Of a stretch of 21,668 nt of DNA, positions 14,521 to 21,668 are shown piece after piece. Position 1 is the first letter of the stretch. The number at the start of each line of letters is the position of its first letter. The notes below the pieces were generated by a model. The model saw only the letters and a program-made list of their open reading frames with translations. It made no database searches and had not been told where the DNA came from. Source of the stretch: Rubricella sp038526735 (GTDB taxonomy: Bacteria > Pseudomonadota > Alphaproteobacteria > Rhodobacterales > Rhodobacteraceae); the NCBI GenBank assembly GCA_038526735.1, contig JBCBGM010000044.1, positions 1 to 21,668 on the forward strand, given 5' to 3'. Made by a program: the position numbers and the translations under genes.

Positions 14521-16085
14521 GTGAAGCACTTGCAGATGCCCTGGCCGCAGTGCGGGTGGCGACCCGGCGCGCTGATCCGGATGCGGCTCTACGGGCGTCT
14601 CGCCGCGTGCTGCAACTAGACCGCGAGAATGCCGAGGTGCATCTCTTGCTGGCGCGGGCGCTGCTGGCCAAGAACCGGTATTTGGATGCCCTTGCGGAAG
14701 CCAACCACCATATCGATCTGGTAGGGAATACTGTTGACGGGATGACCCTGAAACTGTCGGCCCTCATAGGGTTGAACCGTCCCACACCGGCGCGGCGGGT
14801 TGCGGAGCAGATTGAGCCAGACACTTCGAAGTCGCTGCAACGCACGCTCGCCTTGGCGCGGGTCGCCAATAACTTCGGTCGGCCCGGTGATGGCCTGAAG
14901 CTCGCGGAAGAAGTGCTCGTAGCAGACCCGGATAACCGCGAGGCGCAGAACTATCGCGGGCGCGCTCTTATTATGTTGAGCCGGCCAGATGAGGCGGTGC
15001 AGGCGTATGACCAGCTTTTGAGAGGCACTCCGAAAAACGCGACCTTCCTGTACAATCGCGCGGTTGCCTTGATGAACAGCGGCCAAACCGCCGCCGCCCT
15101 GCAGGACTTCGACGCGGTGGCCAACAAACCCACGCGGCCCGCTTATGCGCGCTTCAACCGCGGGCTTTGCCGCCTCACGCTGGGGGAGTTTCCGGCCGCT
15201 CTCGATGACTTTCAAGCGCGCTGGGAGCTGCCGGACCAGCGCATCAACCGCTACGTCACCGCCCCGATCCCGTTTTGGAGCGGGGAGCCGCTTTCAGGAA
15301 AACGGATCGTTGCCTTTGGGGAGCAGGGGTTTGGGGACATCATCCAGTTCGTGCGCTTCCTGCCGCGCCTGAAGGAGCTGGGTGCCGAGGTTGTGCTCTG
15401 CGTCCGCAAACCGCTGCACCCGCTGCTCCGCCGGGCGTTTCCGGACCACCGCGTGCTTGAACGTGTCGAGGACGGTGAGGGCTATGACTTCCAGATCAGC
15501 CTGATCGACATCCCACGTGTGATGAACACCGCGCTCGATGAGGTCTGGAGCCGCCCGTATCTGGAGGCTGAACCGTCGCGTATAGATCAATGGCGCGACC
15601 GGATTGGTGCAAATGGCCTGCGCATCGCCATCGCGTGGCGGGGGAAAGAGAGTTACGGCGGCAACGCCCTGCGCTCGCCCCCCTTGGCCGCGTTTGAACC
15701 GCTGTCGCAGGTCAGCGGTGTCCGATTGCTTTCGGTCCAACTGGGGCCAGGCACGCAAGAGCTGCGTAAGCTGCCTAAGGGGATGAGTGTGGAGACGCTC
15801 GATGGCCTCGATCAGGGGGGTGGCGCATTTCTCGATACGGCCGCAGTGATCAGCGTCAGCGATCTGGTGGTGACATGTGACACCTCGGTGGCACATCTTG
15901 CAGGGGCGATGAACCGGCCCGCCTGGGTGGCGCTGCCCCATGTCCCGGATTGGCGCTGGATGCGGGGGCATGAGAGCAGCCCGTGGTATCCAAGCTTGCG
16001 CCTTTTCCGCCAACCCGAGATCGGAAACTGGAAAAGCGTGTTTGGCGAGATGGCCGCCGCGTTGCGCAGCGGCGCGCTTGGGTAA
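14517..16085 (+). CDS. TPR-repeat protein with GT9-like glycosyltransferase domain
   Basis: The protein has 522 residues in two parts. Residues 1-240 are tetratricopeptide-like helical pairs (for example AEVHLLLARALLAKNRYLDALAE and FLYNRAVALMNSGQTAAALQDFD). Residues 250-515 form a GT-B type domain like the heptosyltransferase/GT9 group. They carry FGEQGFGDIIQFVRFLPRL (267-285), IAWRGKESYGG and the nucleotide-sugar region DLVVTCDTSVAHLAGAM (449-465). A tail with WRWMRGHESSPWYPSLRLFRQ follows. Such TPR-GT proteins are common in alphaproteobacteria and have mostly unknown acceptors. The start at 14517 uses the ATGA overlap with the lactonase-like gene, so it is translationally coupled although no functional link is obvious. 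It ends five bases from the convergent permease gene with no terminator between. Confidence 0.88.
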   Translation: MSEALADALAAVRVATRRADPDAALRASRRVLQLDRENAEVHLLLARALLAKNRYLDALAEANHHIDLVGNTVDGMTLKLSALIGLNRPTPARRVAEQIEPDTSKSLQRTLALARVANNFGRPGDGLKLAEEVLVADPDNREAQNYRGRALIMLSRPDEAVQAYDQLLRGTPKNATFLYNRAVALMNSGQTAAALQDFDAVANKPTRPAYARFNRGLCRLTLGEFPAALDDFQARWELPDQRINRYVTAPIPFWSGEPLSGKRIVAFGEQGFGDIIQFVRFLPRLKELGAEVVLCVRKPLHPLLRRAFPDHRVLERVEDGEGYDFQISLIDIPRVMNTALDEVWSRPYLEAEPSRIDQWRDRIGANGLRIAIAWRGKESYGGNALRSPPLAAFEPLSQVSGVRLLSVQLGPGTQELRKLPKGMSVETLDGLDQGGGAFLDTAAVISVSDLVVTCDTSVAHLAGAMNRPAWVALPHVPDWRWMRGHESSPWYPSLRLFRQPEIGNWKSVFGEMAAALRSGALG

Positions 16086-16090
16086 ATCGC

Positions 16091-16942
16091 TTAGGTCGGG
16101 CTCATCCCGCGCAGCCGTTCTGACCGCCTCCGCAAAATCTCCAGTGTTGCCAGCAAGGCTATGGAGATCGCCACAAGGATCGTCGCGACCGCGAGGATGG
16201 TCGGAGAGATCTGTTCCCTCAGCCCGGTGAACATCTGCCACGGTAGCGTCTTTTGCCCAGCAGAGCCGACGAAAAGCACCACCACCACCTCGTCAAATGA
16301 GGTGATGAACGCGAACAACCCGCCAGAGATCACGCCCGGTAGGATCAGGGGGAATTGCACTGAGAAAAACGTCCGCACCGGTCCGGCCCCAAGCGATGCG
16401 GCGGCGCGCACCAAGCTGCGGTCAAACCCGGCGAGCGTGGCCGTAACGGTGATGATCACGAACGGAGTGCCAAGGGCGGCATGCGCCAGCACCACCCCCC
16501 AATACTCCCCCTGCAACCCCAGTCGGGAGTAGAAGAAGAACATCCCCGCTGCCGAGATGATCAGCGGCACGATCATCGGAGAGATCAGCACTGCCATCAC
16601 TGCGCGCTTATAGGGCATGTTGCCGGAGGAGAGGCCAATCGCAGCAAGCGTGCCAAACGCGACAGACAAAAGTGTGGCCATCGGCGCGATGCGGAAAGAG
16701 TTCCACAGCGCCAACTGCCAGTCGTCGTTGGTGAAGAAGTCCTGGTAGTGCTTCAGGCTGTACCCCTCAGGGTCGAGCCGCAGCATCGCGGGCGTGAAGG
16801 TGAAAAAGTCCTGCGCGTTGAACGACAACGGGATGATCACGATGATCGGCACGATCAGGAAGATGAAGATCAGGCCGCAGATCACGCGGAAGGTGTAATA
16901 CCAGAGTTTTTGGGCGGGTGTGGCGTAAATCGGAAGGCTCAT
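16091..16942 (-). CDS. ABC transporter permease, PotC type (permease 2)
   Basis: This 283-residue inner-membrane subunit belongs to a polyamine/opine-type importer. It has six membrane segments, beginning VICGLIFIFLIVPIIVIIPL. The EAA loop that docks on the ATPase reads VRAAASLGAGPVRTFFSVQF with PLILPG after it. N-terminal and total lengths are those of PotC/PotI. It is the last gene of the minus-strand importer operon. Its ATG lies in the stop of the CDGSH gene (4-bp ATGA overlap), so its translation depends on that gene. It converges on the TPR-glycosyltransferase gene without a visible terminator. Confidence 0.93.
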   Translation of the reverse strand: MSLPIYATPAQKLWYYTFRVICGLIFIFLIVPIIVIIPLSFNAQDFFTFTPAMLRLDPEGYSLKHYQDFFTNDDWQLALWNSFRIAPMATLLSVAFGTLAAIGLSSGNMPYKRAVMAVLISPMIVPLIISAAGMFFFYSRLGLQGEYWGVVLAHAALGTPFVIITVTATLAGFDRSLVRAAASLGAGPVRTFFSVQFPLILPGVISGGLFAFITSFDEVVVVLFVGSAGQKTLPWQMFTGLREQISPTILAVATILVAISIALLATLEILRRRSERLRGMSPT

Positions 16943-17583
16943 GAGGGCGTCTCCGCGTCATCGCGCCAGCCCACGTCGTAGTGGGTGCCGTCGCAGAAAG
17001 GTTTGTTTTTGGAATGCCCGCAGCGGCTCAGCACGTATTTCCGCGCGCTCGGCCCGTCGGCCTCTGAGGTGGCGGGGGCGGGGATGTTGGTAACGGCGTA
17101 GGGGCCGTCTTTCATCACCGTGATGCTCATCCCCTCGGGGTCGAGATGGCGGGCAGGCTCACCTTCGCCCAGCCGCAGTGCGCCCGATGGGCAGGCGGCG
17201 ACCACCGCGCGCAGGCTCTCCAGTGTGCCGTGTTCCGGCTGCACCCACGGGCGCGCCTTGGGGTTGAACACCTCAAGCGAGAGGCGTTGGCATTCGGCGG
17301 CATGCGAACACAGCAAAGGCGTGTAGCTGACGGTGACCTCAACGCTCTCAATCGTTGCGGTGTAGTCGATGGCAGACGTACGCAGCTTTGCGTCGCTTGG
17401 AGCGGTCGAAAAGCCCGCTTTTTTATGGCTGCCATCGCAAAACGGCTTGTCTTTGGAGGCGCCGCAGCGACAGAGCACGGCGCGCTCGCCCGCGTCGATC
17501 TCTCCATGCACGCCCGTCAGTTTCGGCGGGTTGCTGACCATCAGGGGGCCATTGTCGAACGCTTTGATCGTGGTCTCTGACAT
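16939..17583 (-). CDS. CDGSH iron-sulfur protein with central Fer4_19-like domain
   Basis: The protein has 214 residues in three segments. Residues 34-57 form a CDGSH iron-sulfur motif with the complete ligand set Cys38, Cys40, Cys49, His53 for a [2Fe-2S] cluster. Residues 72-140 resemble the Fer4_19/YjdI mono-cluster domain (TPLLCSHAAECQRL, then VVAACPSGALRL; Cys92, Cys98, Cys131). Residues 182-205 form a second CDGSH motif, but its first ligand is Ser186, leaving Cys188, Cys197 and His201. The family is cytoplasmic and linked to redox or iron-sulfur handling; the precise role is unknown. It begins three bases after the stop of permease 1 and overlaps the start of permease 2 by four bases, so it is firmly part of the importer transcript. 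A soluble Fe-S protein in this place is unusual. Confidence 0.9.
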   Translation of the reverse strand: MSETTIKAFDNGPLMVSNPPKLTGVHGEIDAGERAVLCRCGASKDKPFCDGSHKKAGFSTAPSDAKLRTSAIDYTATIESVEVTVSYTPLLCSHAAECQRLSLEVFNPKARPWVQPEHGTLESLRAVVAACPSGALRLGEGEPARHLDPEGMSITVMKDGPYAVTNIPAPATSEADGPSARKYVLSRCGHSKNKPFCDGTHYDVGWRDDAETPS

Positions 17584-17586
17584 GGC

Positions 17587-19128
17587 TTACCCCAAGCTCA
17601 CTTTGTCGACGCCCACGAGCCGGTCATAGACCCAGTAGAGCGCCAGAACGAGGATCAGCAGGAGAGAGCCCAGCGCCGCCGCCAGGCCCCAGTTCAGCGA
17701 GCTGGAAATGTGGAAGGCGATGCGGTTCGAGATGAAGATCCCGCTCGTGCCGCCCACAAGCTCTGGCGTGATGTAATAGCCGATGGCGAGGATGAACACG
17801 AGGATCGCGCCCGCGCCGATGCCTGGGATCGTTTGTGGGAAGTAGACGCGCCAGAAGGCTGTCCAGTTCGTGGCCCCCAGCGATTTTGCCGCCCGCAGAT
17901 AGCTTGGCGGGATCGTTTTCATCACCGAGTAAAGCGGCAGGATCATGAACGGCAGCAGGATATGCGTCATCGCGATGATCGTGCCGAGCTGGTTGTTGAT
18001 CATGACCAGCCGGTTCGCGTCATCCACCAGCCCGATCCAGACGAGCACGTCGTTGATCACGCCTTGCTGCTGCAACAGCACCTTCCAGGCGGAGGTGCGC
18101 ACCAAGAGCGACGTCCAGAAGGGCAGTAACACGAGGATCAGAAGGAGGTTCGCGTGGCGTGCGGCGATGTTTGAGAGCAGCCATGCGATCGGGTAGCCGA
18201 GCATTAGGCAAGAGAAGGTGATCGAGACTGACAGGATCAGCGTGCGGATGAACAGCGTGATGTAGATCTGCTGGTCCTCATCCACCGCGACCGGGCCATC
18301 GAGAGACTTTTCAAGGTCCACGGCATTGTAGAAATACCCGGCAGTGTAAGCGGGGGAGTAGAGATACAGCGTCTCCCACACCTCTGGATCGAGCCAGTCA
18401 TCGTCGATGTCTTCGAACGCTTCGCGCGCAGAGAAGGGCTCAAATGCAGAGACTTGGGTGATGAGCGCGGGTTCCAGAACCGACAGATCGCCCGCGGGTG
18501 CATCGAGGATATCGCGGTAGAGCGCGGCGTAGACGAAATCCCACGGCTGCTCAGCGGTGGGGTCATCGCCCTCCAGCACCATCAGGTCAGCCCACATCTC
18601 GAACGAGCCGACGAAGAGAGGCAATTGGATGGCCGCCCCCGGAGTCGCTGCGAGCGTGGCCATCGTTGCCGGGTCTTGCCAGTCTTCGTTGAGCTGGATG
18701 AACTGATCTGTGATCTCATCCGCATCGGTCCGGTCCGCGCCCCGGCCTGAACGGCGGAAGAGCGAAGAGATGCCGCTCGCCTGATAGTTCAACCGAGAGC
18801 CCAGCCGCGTGTGGATGCGCTTTTCGGCAGCGACCACGATGTCGGATTGCAACGCCGTAAAGACCCGTTCACCCGGTGCAACACCGCTCTCAGGGTCCCA
18901 ACTGGCCATCTCTTCCGTCGTGAGCGGCAGCGTCTCTTGCACGATGTCGTTCTCGACGGATCGGAACAGCATGTCTGCGATGGGGAAGACAAAGCTGATC
19001 AGGATGAACAGCAGCAGCGGTGCCACAAGCAAAAACGCCCGCATCTTCTGCACCCGCAGCGAGCGTTGCAGGGAGCGTTTGAGGGGTGTGCCGTCGGCGG
19101 CGAGAACGGGGCCGGTTGTGTCAGTCAT
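17587..19128 (-). CDS. ABC transporter permease, PotB type, with large inserted periplasmic region (permease 1)
   Basis: This 513-residue inner-membrane subunit is far longer than the usual 280-320. The first membrane segment is at about 31-53 (FLLVAPLLLFILISFVFP). The remaining five follow from about 290, with YLRAAKSLGATNWTAFWRVYF (410-430) as the EAA loop contacting the ATPase. Between them lies an extra soluble stretch of about 235 residues (55-289), rich in Asp, Glu, Trp and aromatics, with no Cys. Given an N-in topology it should be periplasmic, where the solute-binding protein docks; MalF has an analogous large periplasmic loop at another position. The ATG at 19128 overlaps the VOC gene stop by four bases. 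The core permease identity is firm and the insert is unassigned. Confidence 0.92.
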   Translation of the reverse strand: MTDTTGPVLAADGTPLKRSLQRSLRVQKMRAFLLVAPLLLFILISFVFPIADMLFRSVENDIVQETLPLTTEEMASWDPESGVAPGERVFTALQSDIVVAAEKRIHTRLGSRLNYQASGISSLFRRSGRGADRTDADEITDQFIQLNEDWQDPATMATLAATPGAAIQLPLFVGSFEMWADLMVLEGDDPTAEQPWDFVYAALYRDILDAPAGDLSVLEPALITQVSAFEPFSAREAFEDIDDDWLDPEVWETLYLYSPAYTAGYFYNAVDLEKSLDGPVAVDEDQQIYITLFIRTLILSVSITFSCLMLGYPIAWLLSNIAARHANLLLILVLLPFWTSLLVRTSAWKVLLQQQGVINDVLVWIGLVDDANRLVMINNQLGTIIAMTHILLPFMILPLYSVMKTIPPSYLRAAKSLGATNWTAFWRVYFPQTIPGIGAGAILVFILAIGYYITPELVGGTSGIFISNRIAFHISSSLNWGLAAALGSLLLILVLALYWVYDRLVGVDKVSLG

Positions 19129-19574
19129 CTGTGGTCATCCACTTCTGCGGCGCGTCGCTTGAGCTCGTCAAAGGGCACGTCTTCGGTCTTTTTCCCGATC
19201 CACCAGAGATTGCCGAACGGGTCTTTTACCCCGCCGTCGCGGTGGCCGTAAAACTGGTCGGCGATGGGCATCACGGGCTCTGCGCCCTGCGCAATTGCCT
19301 TGGCGTGGGTCGCGTCGGGGTCATCCACGTAGACAAAGACGAAGCCTGGCAGCGCCATGCCGTCTGACGCCTCACCGAGCAAAATCGTGCTGGACCCTAT
19401 CTCGAGCTCTGCGTTCCACAGGTCGCCATTGGCGTGGAACAGCGGCTCACTCAGGGGCTTTGCGTCAAAAACCTCTTCGATAAAGGCCATCACCCCGGCG
19501 GCATCTTTCGCCATGATGAATGGGCTGGCGCGATGCGCAGCAACGGGGCTTTTATCGGAGGGGTTTTGCGTCAT
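19125..19574 (-). CDS. VOC family protein (PhnB/glyoxalase-like)
   Basis: This 149-residue protein has the vicinal oxygen chelate fold, built from paired beta-alpha-beta modules. The first module is SPFIMAKDAAGVMAFIEEVF followed by AELEIGSSTILLGEAS. The second is GFVFVYVDDPDATHAKAIAQGAE. It ends with YGHRDGGVKDPFGNLWWIGKK, the PhnB-type signature. Relatives include glyoxalases, dioxygenases and antibiotic-binding proteins, and PhnB-like members mostly lack a known substrate. The start at 19574 is chosen because it follows the stem-loop at 19586-19607. No good ribosome-binding site precedes it, so a start at a later Met is possible. It sits between the solute-binding protein and permease 1 and overlaps the latter by four bases (ATGA). 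Confidence 0.87.
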   Translation of the reverse strand: MTQNPSDKSPVAAHRASPFIMAKDAAGVMAFIEEVFDAKPLSEPLFHANGDLWNAELEIGSSTILLGEASDGMALPGFVFVYVDDPDATHAKAIAQGAEPVMPIADQFYGHRDGGVKDPFGNLWWIGKKTEDVPFDELKRRAAEVDDHR

Positions 19575-19585
19575 CAGGGGAGGGT

Positions 19586-19607
19586 GGGGCGGCCCGAAAG
19601 CCGCCCC
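19586..19607 (-). promoter_or_regulatory. Stem-loop after the solute-binding protein gene
   Basis: GGGGCGGC (19586-19593) and GCCGCCCC (19600-19607) form a perfect 8-bp GC stem with a 6-base loop, nine bases past the solute-binding protein stop. No T-run follows on the minus strand. It is best read as an mRNA-stabilising or attenuating stem that lets the binding protein be made in excess over the membrane subunits, as in other binding-protein-dependent importers. That role is inferred. Confidence 0.7.
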
Positions 19608-19615
19608 GAGGTCTT

Positions 19616-20725
19616 TTACTGAACCAGCCACGCCTGGAAGCGCGCGTCCAGATCATCGCGGTAGTCCGCCCACCACTCGTAGTTGAAGAGGAAGGTGTTC
19701 TGCGCGTTGGCCGGATCTGTCGGCATGTGCGGCGCCATCTCGATGCCCAAGGTGGCGTGCGTGCTCACCAGCGGCGCCGAAGAGGCACGGGCCGGACCGT
19801 AAGAGATGTACTTCGCCTGATCGGCCAGACGCTGGGTGTCGGTCGCGAAGCTCACATAGTCGAGCGCGCGTGCCAGACGATCCTCAGGCAGACCAGCTGG
19901 GATGACCCAACCGTCCAGGTCAAAGACCTGCGCGTCCCACATCATCGCAACGGGCTGGTCTTGCTCTTCGATGAGCGAGAACAGACGGCCGTTGTAAGTG
20001 GAGCCGAACACAACTTCGCCATCGGCGAGAAGCTGGGGCGTTTCTGCGCCAGCGGACCACCAGATCGTGCTGTCCTTGATCTCATCGAGCTTGGCGAAGG
20101 CCATCTCGATGCCCTCTTCGGTCTCGAGCATGTCATAGACGTCGTCTTTTGCGACACCAGAGCAGAGCAGCGCCCACTCCATGTTGCCGATCGGGCGGCG
20201 CTCAAGCGAGCGGGTGCCTGGGAAGGCCTCAAGATCGAACACGTCGCAGATGTCATCGGGCTCTGCGCCGTTCCACTCAGCCACATCGGTGCGGTAGCCG
20301 AAGGTGGTGGAATACACGATCTGCGGGATGAAGCAGTCAGAGACGATCAGATCGCCGAAGTCTTCAGACGCAGGGGTGCCATCGGGGGCTGCGGCGAGAA
20401 CCTCGTCATGGTCGATCTCCATCGCGAGACCTTCGTCGCAGAGGCGGATCGCGTCGGAGCCGACGACGTCCACAACATCCCAGGTGATGTTGCCGGCTTC
20501 AGCCATCGCGCGCATCCGCGCCACAGCCTCGGCTGAGGACTCGTCGTTTACGATCGTGATGCCGGTCATATCCATGTAGGGGTCATGGTAGGCGGCCTGC
20601 TGCGAGGCAGAATACGCGCCACCCCAGGACACGATGGTCAGGCTGTCGGCCATATGGCCACCGGCGAAGGCAGGGGCTGCGATCAGCGCGGCACCCGTCA
20701 TCATCAAAGTGGTTTTGAGTTTCAT
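19616..20725 (-). CDS. ABC transporter solute-binding protein, polyamine (PotD/PotF-like) type
   Basis: This 369-residue periplasmic receptor starts with a Sec signal peptide (MKLKTT, hydrophobic core, cleavage after APAFA at about 21). The mature part has the family-1 binding-protein signatures: SLTIVSWGGAYSASQQAAY near the start, then WDVVDVVGSDAIRLCDEG, followed by IVYSTTFGYRTD and WWSAGAETPQLLADGEVVFG. Near the C-terminus is FLFNYEWWADYRDDLDARF. These fit binding proteins of the spermidine/putrescine or opine cluster. The start at 20725 has an AAGGAG site; an in-frame ATG further upstream would extend into the gap and lack a signal peptide at the front. The exact ligand cannot be inferred. 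It lies 79 bases after the ATPase gene and is followed by a stem-loop. Confidence 0.94.
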   Translation of the reverse strand: MKLKTTLMMTGAALIAAPAFAGGHMADSLTIVSWGGAYSASQQAAYHDPYMDMTGITIVNDESSAEAVARMRAMAEAGNITWDVVDVVGSDAIRLCDEGLAMEIDHDEVLAAAPDGTPASEDFGDLIVSDCFIPQIVYSTTFGYRTDVAEWNGAEPDDICDVFDLEAFPGTRSLERRPIGNMEWALLCSGVAKDDVYDMLETEEGIEMAFAKLDEIKDSTIWWSAGAETPQLLADGEVVFGSTYNGRLFSLIEEQDQPVAMMWDAQVFDLDGWVIPAGLPEDRLARALDYVSFATDTQRLADQAKYISYGPARASSAPLVSTHATLGIEMAPHMPTDPANAQNTFLFNYEWWADYRDDLDARFQAWLVQ

Positions 20726-20804
20726 TGATTCACTCCTTGTTGGTCGTCCCGTTTGGTGTTGTTTCCCGTGCCGCCGGGCGTGTCGGCGCAGGTTGGCCGT
20801 GCGC

Positions 20805-21633
<829 letters not shown>

Positions 21634-21635
<2 letters not shown>

Positions 21636-21668
21636 GCCGCATAAGCGCGGCATCGGGATGGTGTTTCA
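21634..21668 (+). other. Inverted ABC-ATPase fragment (PPHKRGIGMVF + partial Gln codon), head to head with the minus-strand gene
   Basis: Read on the plus strand from 21634, the last 35 bases encode PPHKRGIGMVF plus the first two bases of a Gln codon (CA). This is the exact consensus preceding NYALFPH in PotA-type ATPases. On the minus strand the same region should encode this but does not. Arms at 21622-21636 and 21654-21668 form an inverted repeat matching at 13 of 15 positions, because both encode G-M-(V/L)-F-Q in opposite directions. The codons differ (ATG GTG versus ATG TTG), so this is not a simple mirror copy. Confidence 0.75.

Noticed and set aside
19520..20536. 338-codon plus-strand open frame opposite the solute-binding protein gene
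   Set aside because: It is an antisense shadow; the minus strand encodes a clear receptor with signal peptide.
21651..21653. ATG as the start of the ABC ATPase
   Set aside because: It would omit Walker A, and the residues following it (PRLCG) do not match the family. It lies in the inverted fragment.

Overview
The window is GC-rich, densely packed DNA from an alphaproteobacterium, most likely a member of the Rhodobacteraceae (Roseobacter group). This rests on the ftsE-ftsX-plsC cluster divergent from an MJ0042-type zinc-ribbon gene, a ccmC-ccmD pair with a 53-residue CcmD, a TAXI-type TRAP solute receptor, a polyamine-type ABC importer and dispersed palindromic repeats of alphaproteobacterial type. 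Genus assignment is not possible from reading alone. No tRNA, rRNA, CRISPR array, transposase or phage gene was seen.

Left part (1-9212). A zinc-ribbon protein with a (Glu-Pro)10 tract runs leftward out of the window. Divergent from it, ftsE, ftsX and a PlsC-like acyltransferase form a cell-envelope operon whose genes overlap by one base. After a repeat-rich gap come accA (minus strand), a GNAT acetyltransferase, an AraC/GyrI-type regulator, a gap with three hairpins, and a DMT exporter-DUF952-pyrD operon. Two copies of a 227-bp composite repeat lie in the gaps after plsC and after pyrD.

Middle part (9213-16085). ccmC and ccmD (haem delivery for cytochrome c maturation) stand alone without ccmA, ccmB or ccmG. 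A TAXI receptor gene with its own terminator follows on the minus strand. Upstream of it on that strand lie a Gfo/Idh/MocA oxidoreductase and an isopropylmalate/tartrate-dehydrogenase-like gene. Divergent from these are an ABM-domain protein, an MBL-fold lactonase-like hydrolase and a TPR-glycosyltransferase. The two arms could form a catabolic module: uptake, oxidation, lactone opening and oxidative decarboxylation. That is inference.

Right part (16091-21668, minus strand). This is a polyamine-type ABC importer operon in the order ATPase, solute-binding protein, VOC protein, permease 1, CDGSH iron-sulfur protein, permease 2. The genes from VOC onward are overlapping or almost touching. Permease 1 has about 235 extra residues between its first two membrane segments, probably periplasmic. 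Two soluble, non-transport proteins sit between the transport genes. The second CDGSH motif has lost one ligand cysteine. These oddities make this operon the best candidate for something undescribed.

At the right edge the ATPase gene is broken. The last 35 bases encode a conserved ATPase segment (PPHKRGIGMVF, then the first two bases of a Gln codon) on the opposite strand, head to head with the minus-strand gene. This is either a chimeric sequence end or a real rearrangement.
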